The position numbers and the translations under genes were made by a program. From assembly GCA_902767195.1 (NCBI GenBank), contig CACXGS010000364.1, positions 1-10,542 of the forward strand: 10,542 nucleotides of DNA, written 5' to 3'. The notes beneath the pieces are model-generated. The model saw only the letters and a program-made list of their open reading frames with translations, was not told the DNA's origin and made no database searches. Shown piece after piece: positions 6,528 through 10,542 of this stretch. Source of the stretch: an uncultured Lachnospiraceae bacterium. Lineage in GTDB: Bacteria > Bacillota_A > Clostridia > Lachnospirales > Lachnospiraceae. The stretch's first letter is position 1; each line of letters begins with the position of its first letter.

Positions 6528-6899
6528 CTACTGTTCTTTTCGAAATGTCAGATCGATTCGGTTCTCTCCATCTTCTATCACCATCCTCAGTGTGGGGGAT
6601 AAACCGCTCATCCTCCAGACTGCTCCACCTCCAAAGGTCACATCTACACCTTCTCTGGTCTGCTCCCAGGTGGCAGGCTGGTTGTTTCCGTCAATGGTAA
6701 TGGTTGCAGAACCTCCTTTCGATAATATCATGATGATATCCGAGAACTCCCTGGCATCGTACTCTTCGCCGTTCCTGGCTGCCCTGCTTACCTTCCAGGT
6801 CCCCACATACTGAGAGGGGGTGGTGGCATCACTGCAGCCGGCCAGCATTCCCAGGCTGATCAACAGTATCATCATCATTGCTGTCCATTTCCGATTCAT
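6528..6899 (-). CDS. Small lipoprotein, lipocalin-like
   Basis: This 123-residue lipoprotein is of unknown role. The N-terminus is MNRKWTAMMM, then a hydrophobic stretch ending in the lipobox LGMLAGC with the lipidated Cys at residue 22. The mature part starts YVGTWKVSRA, followed by alternating beta-type segments (IIMILSKGGSATITIDG, PATWEQTREGVDVTF, LRMVIEDG, IDLTFRKE). This G-T-W start and beta pattern resembles the short lipocalin-like lipoproteins of clostridia, so a small ligand-binding barrel is possible, but I cannot assign a family with certainty. AGGAGGT lies five bases before the ATG. It has its own unit: a hairpin precedes it and the surface protein has a separate promoter downstream. 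Only a weak inverted repeat (6504-6509 with 6523-6528) is found at its end. Confidence 0.85.
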   Translation of the reverse strand: MNRKWTAMMMILLISLGMLAGCSDATTPSQYVGTWKVSRAARNGEEYDAREFSDIIMILSKGGSATITIDGNNQPATWEQTREGVDVTFGGGAVWRMSGLSPTLRMVIEDGENRIDLTFRKEQ

Positions 6900-6974
6900 G
6901 GATTACCTCCTGTGTCTTCTAAAAGATATCATTTCCGTTGTCATAGAAGTGTCACACATAATTATTGGAATGAT

Positions 6975-7003
6975 AATAGCCCGGAACAGGTATCCGGGCT
7001 ATT
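6975..7003 (-). terminator. Hairpin terminator after the HExxH protein gene
   Basis: An 11-bp perfect stem (AATAGCCCGGA/TCCGGGCTATT; 6975-6985 with 6993-7003) with a seven-base loop lies 28 bases after the stop at 7032. The tract that follows on the minus strand (ATCATTCC) is not T-rich, so termination may be less efficient or may be helped by a factor. Confidence 0.65.
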
Positions 7004-7031
7004 CTTTGTATATAAGGGTCGTTTATAGCTG

Positions 7032-7997
7032 TTATCTTATATTCTGTCCTGTAAATGCGGTCTCCAGGGCAGAAAACATCTCGGTCTTGGCATCCGGATA
7101 ACGGCCGGCGCTGATGACCTCGGAAACAAATGCGGCGATGGGCTCTCCCTCCATATCGGAGGCTGCTTCTTCCGCCTGCTCCTTGCGCTCATTAAGGATC
7201 TCCATAAACTCTTCATAGTTCTCCGGTGTCAGCTCTTCCAGCTCTTCCTCATTGTAGAGGTCCGGATCCATATGATCGTGGATATAGCGCTTGAGGAAGT
7301 AGATGAAACCACCGTCATAACATTTCCTGGTATAAAGAAGGATCTTATCCACGTCCTCGTCCTTCAGAGCCTTGTAGAGGAGGAGATAATTCCCGTCGTC
7401 GATCCGCAGAACCTTCAATGTCCTTACCAGTGTCTCCTCGTCATTATTCAGCAGGGAAATGTATCCCATCAGGTACATCAGGTGGCGGAAACCATTCACA
7501 AACATGTTGGGCATGGTCAGCACATAGAACTGCTCGTAGGCAATCCTGGTCCGCAGCAGGCTCTCTTCCAGAAGGCGGCGGATAGAAATGTCCTTAAAAG
7601 GTCCCGGTATCTGATTCTTGTTCACGTAAACCCTGTTATCCCTGGAAAGGTCCTTGATCAGGTAATCCAGAGTCACCCGACATGCATGATATTCCGAGTA
7701 GGACTGCATATACAGGAGCAGCATCTCCGACCGGTCCGGCTCGAAGGGACAAGTTAGAAAATCATACAAATGAGTAAACTCATGGGTCAGTATGAACTTC
7801 ACAAACTCCGTGCGGTATATGTGGGCACGTCTTGTCATGTGAAGAATCCTCTTCCCGGCCAGAAGCTCGATCAGGTCAAAAAATGCCTCCACTTCCTCCG
7901 GCGCGTCAAAAAGGACCTCGTCAATCATGACATCACTGTCCAGTTCGTATCTTTCTTTATATGCGGTCCAAAAACCGTTAACCTGCTCCAGTGTCAT
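7032..7997 (-). CDS. Unrecognised protein with HExxH metallopeptidase motif
   Basis: This 321-residue cytoplasmic protein has no signal peptide or membrane helix. The sequence FILTHEFTHLYDF (residues 68-80) contains a canonical HExxH zinc motif (His72, Glu73, His76), and a Glu at 102 within YSEYHACR is at a suitable distance to be the third zinc ligand, as in gluzincins. Two features are consistent with this, a helix before the motif and a conserved-looking EYHA pattern. The remainder (about 150-260) looks all-helical with Leu-rich segments, and a strongly acidic region follows (about 255-290). GGAGG lies nine bases before the ATG. It follows the HerA-like ATPase gene after 109 bases and has a possible extended -10 of its own. 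No substrate can be read. Zinc peptidase activity is an inference from the motif; the motif could also be structural or inactive. Confidence 0.85.
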   Translation of the reverse strand: MTLEQVNGFWTAYKERYELDSDVMIDEVLFDAPEEVEAFFDLIELLAGKRILHMTRRAHIYRTEFVKFILTHEFTHLYDFLTCPFEPDRSEMLLLYMQSYSEYHACRVTLDYLIKDLSRDNRVYVNKNQIPGPFKDISIRRLLEESLLRTRIAYEQFYVLTMPNMFVNGFRHLMYLMGYISLLNNDEETLVRTLKVLRIDDGNYLLLYKALKDEDVDKILLYTRKCYDGGFIYFLKRYIHDHMDPDLYNEEELEELTPENYEEFMEILNERKEQAEEAASDMEGEPIAAFVSEVISAGRYPDAKTEMFSALETAFTGQNIR

Positions 7998-8015
7998 CCT
8001 GTCTGTCCTCCATGC

Positions 8016-8069
8016 AGATAATCATAATCTTCCTTATATATATCATACCACTGTCCGGGATGATTATCT
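8016..8069 (-). repeat. Inverted 10-bp sites around the metallopeptidase promoter
   Basis: AGATAATCAT (8016-8025) and its exact complement ATGATTATCT (8060-8069) are 34 bases apart. One copy covers the expected -35 position and the other lies between the predicted start of transcription and the ribosome binding site, so they could be paired operator sites. Confidence 0.45.
8042..8050 (-). promoter_or_regulatory. Extended -10 promoter candidate of the HExxH gene
   Basis: TGGTATGAT on the minus strand is an extended -10 (TG, one base, then TATGAT). No good -35 is present at 17 bases, which fits this promoter class. Transcription would begin near 8035 and give a leader of about 38 bases. Confidence 0.5.
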
Positions 8070-8106
8070 AATAAAAAAGCAGAAATATTTCCGTACAATT
8101 CGGGTA

Positions 8107-9768
8107 TTATTTAAACAGGGTATCCAGGATTCCTCTTCCCAGCTGGGCTCCTAAATTACCACCGATCTTCTTGCCCAGACTGCCGAACCTGGCGCCCAGT
8201 CCTTTTCCGACTTCCCGGCCGACAGTTCCGGTCACTGCCTTGCCGACCTTCTTGGCCTCGGTCTTCTTCTTTCTCTCTTCCCGGGCCTTTTCCATCTCCT
8301 CTTTCTTCTTTCTTGCTGCCTCTTCCCTGGCGGCCTTAGCCTCAGCCTGTTTTCTCTCCCGCTCTTCCTGTCTCTCTCTGGCAGCTTCTTCTTTCTGTCT
8401 CTCCTTCTCTTCCCGAAGTCTGGCTTTCTCCTCTTCCGCTTCCCGCATTGCCTGTTCTCTTCTGGCGATTTCTTCCTCATTGACCTTTACCAGGATCTCA
8501 TAGGCGGATTCGGGATCGACGGCGTTGGCATAACGACTGTAGAGGAGACTTGACTTGATGGCCTGATCTCTTTCTTCATCGGAAATGGATCCCATCCGGC
8601 TCTGGGGAGGAAGGATAGCTGCCTGACGGGCGATTCCCGGTGTTCCGTCTTCCTGAAGGAAAGAAACAACTGCCTCTCCGATACCCAGAGAAGATATCAC
8701 TTCCAGAGTGTCGAATTCCGGATTCACACGGAAAGAATCGGCGGCGGCTTTTATTTTCTTCTGTTCGGCAGGGGTGTAAGCCCGCAGGGCATGCTGGATC
8801 TTGTTGCCCAGCTGGGCCAGGATTCCGTCAGGAATATCCCTGGGGTTCTGGGTACAGAAATAGATACCTACTCCCTTGGATCGGATCAGCTTCACTACCT
8901 GCTCGATCTTATCCAGCAGTTCCTTGGGAGCATCGTCGAAGAGGAGATGGGCCTCATCAAAGAAAAATACCATCTTGGGTTTCTCCAGGTCTCCCACTTC
9001 GGGCAGAGTCTCAAAAAGCTCAGACATGAACCAGAGCAGGAAGGTGGAATAGAGTCTGCCGTTGTTAATCAGGCTCTCACTGTCCAGGATCGTAATCATT
9101 CCTCTCCCGTAGGAATCCGTGGTAATCCAGTCTGTAATCTGCAGGGAAGGTTCCCCAAAGAAAACATCTCCTCCGGCAAGCTCCAGAGCGATAAGGGATC
9201 GCATGATAGCTCCGATCGAAGAACTGTTGATCCGGCCGTATTCCAGGGCCAGATCCGCACTGTATCTCTGGGCATAATTCAGCACTGCCTTCAGATCCTT
9301 GGTATCTGCCAGAAGCCAGTCATGATCATCTGCAATCTTAAATACTATGGTCAGAATATCACTCTGCAGGTCATTCAGCCCGAGAACCCGTCCCAGGAGG
9401 AGGGGGCCGAACTCGGATATGGTGGTCCTCAGCTGGATGCCGTTCTGTCCGAAAATATCCCAGAAGGATGCGGGATAAGCCTTATAGGAAAATGTATCGC
9501 CGATGCCAAAGCGGCTGATTCTCTTCTGCATATCTTCCGAATCGGTTCCGGGGCGGATCATTCCCGCCAGGTCTCCTTTGACATCCGCCAGAAACACGGG
9601 AACTCCCATATCACTGAAGGCTTCCGCCAGTACCTTGACGGTGATGGTCTTTCCGGTACCAGTAGCGCCGGCTACCAGGCCGTGGCGGTTAGCCATCCCC
9701 GGCAGGATTGTCAGGGCTTCTCCGTTCGTCTTGTCATTGGCAATCCACACTCTGTTATCTTTAATCAT
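8107..9768 (-). CDS. DUF853 family HerA-like ATPase
   Basis: This 553-residue protein belongs to the DUF853 (YjgR) group of HerA/FtsK-type P-loop ATPases, whose cellular role is poorly known. The Walker A motif is GATGTGKT (34-41), and the Walker B region is MVFFFDEAH (266-274) with the catalytic Glu next to Asp. IYFCTQNPRDIPDGI (302-316) is the family's sensor-like segment. FLADVKGDLAGM (59-70) is also typical. Residues about 431-507 are a highly charged Arg/Glu/Lys/Ala coiled coil. The C-terminal tail (508-553) is basic and Gly-rich and ends LGRGILDTLFK, as in other DUF853 proteins. The frame opens at 9795, but AAGGAGG is eight bases before the ATG at 9768 and only two before the one at 9774, so I take 9768. 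No obvious terminator follows, and read-through into the HExxH gene is possible. Confidence 0.94.
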   Translation of the reverse strand: MIKDNRVWIANDKTNGEALTILPGMANRHGLVAGATGTGKTITVKVLAEAFSDMGVPVFLADVKGDLAGMIRPGTDSEDMQKRISRFGIGDTFSYKAYPASFWDIFGQNGIQLRTTISEFGPLLLGRVLGLNDLQSDILTIVFKIADDHDWLLADTKDLKAVLNYAQRYSADLALEYGRINSSSIGAIMRSLIALELAGGDVFFGEPSLQITDWITTDSYGRGMITILDSESLINNGRLYSTFLLWFMSELFETLPEVGDLEKPKMVFFFDEAHLLFDDAPKELLDKIEQVVKLIRSKGVGIYFCTQNPRDIPDGILAQLGNKIQHALRAYTPAEQKKIKAAADSFRVNPEFDTLEVISSLGIGEAVVSFLQEDGTPGIARQAAILPPQSRMGSISDEERDQAIKSSLLYSRYANAVDPESAYEILVKVNEEEIARREQAMREAEEEKARLREEKERQKEEAARERQEERERKQAEAKAAREEAARKKKEEMEKAREERKKKTEAKKVGKAVTGTVGREVGKGLGARFGSLGKKIGGNLGAQLGRGILDTLFK

Positions 9769-9776
9769 CGTCATAG

Positions 9777-9783
9777 CCTCCTT
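9777..9783 (-). promoter_or_regulatory. Ribosome binding site that fixes the DUF853 start
   Basis: AAGGAGG on the minus strand has eight bases to the ATG at 9768 and two to the ATG at 9774. Only the former spacing is normal. Confidence 0.8.
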
Positions 9784-9796
9784 AATTATCATCATC

Positions 9797-9833
9797 TAAC
9801 AAAGCGGGCTGCGCACCCTGTGCGCAGCCCGCT
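9797..9833 (-). terminator. GC-rich hairpin between the acidic protein and the ATPase
   Basis: A perfect 13-bp stem (9803-9815 with 9821-9833; arms end GGGCTGCGCA/TGCGCAGCCC) with loop of five bases is followed by TTTGTT on the minus strand. It is either the terminator of the acidic-protein gene or an attenuator for the ATPase, since only about 29 bases separate it from the ATPase start codon. Confidence 0.8.
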
Positions 9834-9837
9834 GCCA

Positions 9838-9854
9838 GAATGCAACCAGCATTC
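9838..9854 (-). repeat. Second small hairpin next to the terminator
   Basis: GAATGC and GCATTC (9838-9843, 9849-9854) are separated by five bases and lie four bases from the large hairpin. In the message the two would form a tandem hairpin between the acidic-protein stop and the ATPase ribosome binding site. Confidence 0.5.
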
Positions 9855-9877
9855 CTTAATACTAACTAACGACCATA

Positions 9878-10060
9878 TCAGTCATTAAGATAGGGATACT
9901 TCTCCAGCTCCTCATCCGTGGCCTCATGCATATTATCGAACAGATCGCAGTCCCACTTTTCTGACAGCCGTTGCACTACAGACTCCGGAAGGCACTGCAC
10001 TTCCGCTTCCCCGTAGATATCATCCCAATATTCTTCGTCTGCAAAATAATATGTCTCCAT
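9878..10060 (-). CDS. Very acidic 60-residue protein
   Basis: This small soluble protein is one I do not recognise. It has 19 Asp/Glu against three Lys/Arg and ten aromatic residues, giving a net charge near -16. The N-terminal part is rich in Tyr/Trp/acidic residues (YYFADEEYWDDIYGE), the middle looks helical (PESVVQRLSEKW), and there are two Cys (23, 38). There is no signal peptide or membrane segment. AAAGGAG lies seven bases before the ATG, which together with the complete short frame and a terminator-like hairpin after it supports a real gene. Such composition occurs in small regulators, anti-restriction or DNA-mimic proteins and inhibitors of enzymes, but nothing here selects one. It precedes the HerA-like ATPase and may be co-transcribed with it. 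Confidence 0.75.
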   Translation of the reverse strand: METYYFADEEYWDDIYGEAEVQCLPESVVQRLSEKWDCDLFDNMHEATDEELEKYPYLND

Positions 10061-10080
10061 ATGATCGCTCCTTTCAGATA

Positions 10081-10144
10081 GTTACTATTTACATGCCAGC
10101 ATGACACATACATGATCAACATCAGATAAGCTGTGAATAGTAAC
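10081..10144 (-). repeat. Inverted repeats in the leader of the acidic protein gene
   Basis: GTTACTATT (10081-10089) and its exact complement AATAGTAAC (10136-10144) are 46 bases apart, and between them is the 12-base palindrome CATGCCAGCATG (10092-10103). The inner arm ends about 5 to 11 bases from the ribosome binding site. If transcribed, the 9-bp stem would bring the 5' end of the leader next to the ribosome binding site. Confidence 0.5.
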
Positions 10145-10150
10145 CTTAGA

Positions 10151-10164
10151 TTCATACTATCATA
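10151..10164 (-). promoter_or_regulatory. Candidate -10 elements before the acidic protein gene
   Basis: TATGAT (10164-10159) and TATGAA (10156-10151) occur two bases apart on the minus strand. Neither has a recognisable -35 at the usual distance, so the promoter is only a possibility. Either choice would start transcription at or just before the inverted repeat arm at 10144. Confidence 0.3.
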
Positions 10165-10207
10165 CAAAGGAAGGGTATGTATATAGTCATTCATTGTACA
10201 TATGTGC

Positions 10208-10273
10208 AAAAAAATGACAAGAAATGACAGCGTCTGTCTGTACAAAAAACGATTAACAACAAAAAATCATCGT
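10208..10273 (-). terminator. Possible terminator of the upstream glycosidase-like gene
   Basis: Two weak hairpins follow the stop codon at 10275. ACGAT/ATCGT (10269-10273 with 10249-10253) is followed by TTTTTT, and GACAG/CTGTC (10234-10238 with 10226-10230) is followed by an ATTTCTTG stretch and seven T (10214-10208). Both stems are only five bases long, so I list the region rather than one site. Confidence 0.4.
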
Positions 10274-10274
10274 C

Positions 10275-10542
10275 TTATTTCAGCACTTTTACCAACTTGG
10301 CCACCGCTTTCCTGCCGGGGCGTCCCACCAGATCACTGTAATCGAAAAAGGCAAATCCTCTGGCTCCATGTTTTCTTCCGTAGAGCACCATATTTTTAAG
10401 CAGATTGGTATTGTTACGCCACTCACTGCGCTCCGCGCTGCTGGCGCCGGTATTATATCCGGCCTTGTAAACGCCGATGCCTACGTAGAGTTTCACTTTA
10501 TGGCTTCGCGCCTTTCGGGCCCACTGATTCAATACACGGTCA
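10275..10542 (-). CDS. C-terminal part of a family 10-like glycosyl hydrolase (5' end outside window)
   Basis: Only the last 88 residues are inside the window. They read through the right edge without an initiation codon; an in-frame TTG at 10532 is internal. The visible part contains KVKLYVGIGVYKAGY, then SEWRNNTNLLKNMVLYGRKH and ARGFAFFDYSDLVG. This matches the end of the barrel in YngK/GHL10-type (DUF187) glycosyl hydrolase-like proteins, where a (Y)xGxxxYK strand, a helix carrying the Trp, and a GFxFFxYxSL strand occur in this order. Activity cannot be judged because the catalytic part is missing. Other alpha/beta barrel hydrolases are possible. Confidence 0.65.
   Translation of the reverse strand, partial: DRVLNQWARKARSHKVKLYVGIGVYKAGYNTGASSAERSEWRNNTNLLKNMVLYGRKHGARGFAFFDYSDLVGRPGRKAVAKLVKVLK

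Noticed and set aside
6504..6528. Inverted repeat GATCCC/GGGATC as a terminator of the small lipoprotein gene
   Set aside because: The stem is six bases with a 13-base loop, overlaps the stop codon and is not followed by a T run, so I do not call a terminator.
8082..8091. Palindrome GAAATATTTC after the DUF853 gene
   Set aside because: As RNA it leaves no loop, and A/T-rich palindromes of this length are common by chance; the nearby six-T run alone does not make a terminator.
8791..9888. A 365-codon plus-strand frame opposite the DUF853 gene
   Set aside because: The minus strand encodes intact Walker A and B motifs in this region, so the plus-strand frame is incidental.

Overview
The window looks like part of the chromosome of a low- to mid-GC Gram-positive anaerobe, most likely a Lachnospiraceae-type clostridium. 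The reasons are strong AGGAGG-type ribosome binding sites, lipobox lipoproteins, an intact mannose-family PTS with a ManO (DUF956) protein, and a secreted Ig-like repeat protein of a kind common in that family. The organism assignment is inference. Every gene I can support lies on the minus strand. There is no tRNA, rRNA, CRISPR array, insertion sequence or phage module.

Layout from left to right, which is the reverse of transcription. Positions 1-391 hold the N-terminal part of a lipoprotein whose 3' end is outside the window; a direct repeat and an inverted repeat lie upstream of it. Positions 546-956 encode ManO. Positions 957-1174 separate manO from the PTS operon and look like a structured leader or small RNA. 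Positions 1217-4000 are the sugar transporter operon, manX (fused EIIAB), manY (EIIC) and manZ (EIID), read from a good sigma-A promoter near 4110-4138 and closed by a terminator at 1177-1204. Positions 4248-6317 encode a 689-residue secreted protein with a Glu/Lys-rich spacer and seven Ig-like modules, with its own promoter and a strong terminator. Positions 6528-6899 encode a small lipoprotein. Positions 7032-7997 encode an unrecognised protein with an HExxH metallopeptidase motif. Positions 8107-9768 encode a DUF853/HerA-like ATPase. Positions 9878-10060 encode a very acidic 60-residue protein. Positions 10275-10542 carry the C-terminal end of a protein resembling family 10-like glycosyl hydrolases.

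How the genes work together: manXYZ forms one phosphotransferase system that imports and phosphorylates a hexose, probably mannose or glucose, and ManO is its usual companion of uncertain mechanism. The other genes appear to be mostly single transcription units for envelope or housekeeping roles. Possible exceptions are the acidic protein and the ATPase, where a hairpin leaves almost no room for a separate ATPase promoter, and the ATPase and metallopeptidase, where no clear terminator lies between them.

I do not see a clearly new defence or mobile system. The points most worth following are the unassigned structured region before manO, the orphan HExxH protein beside the HerA-like ATPase, and the acidic small protein with repeats in its leader.
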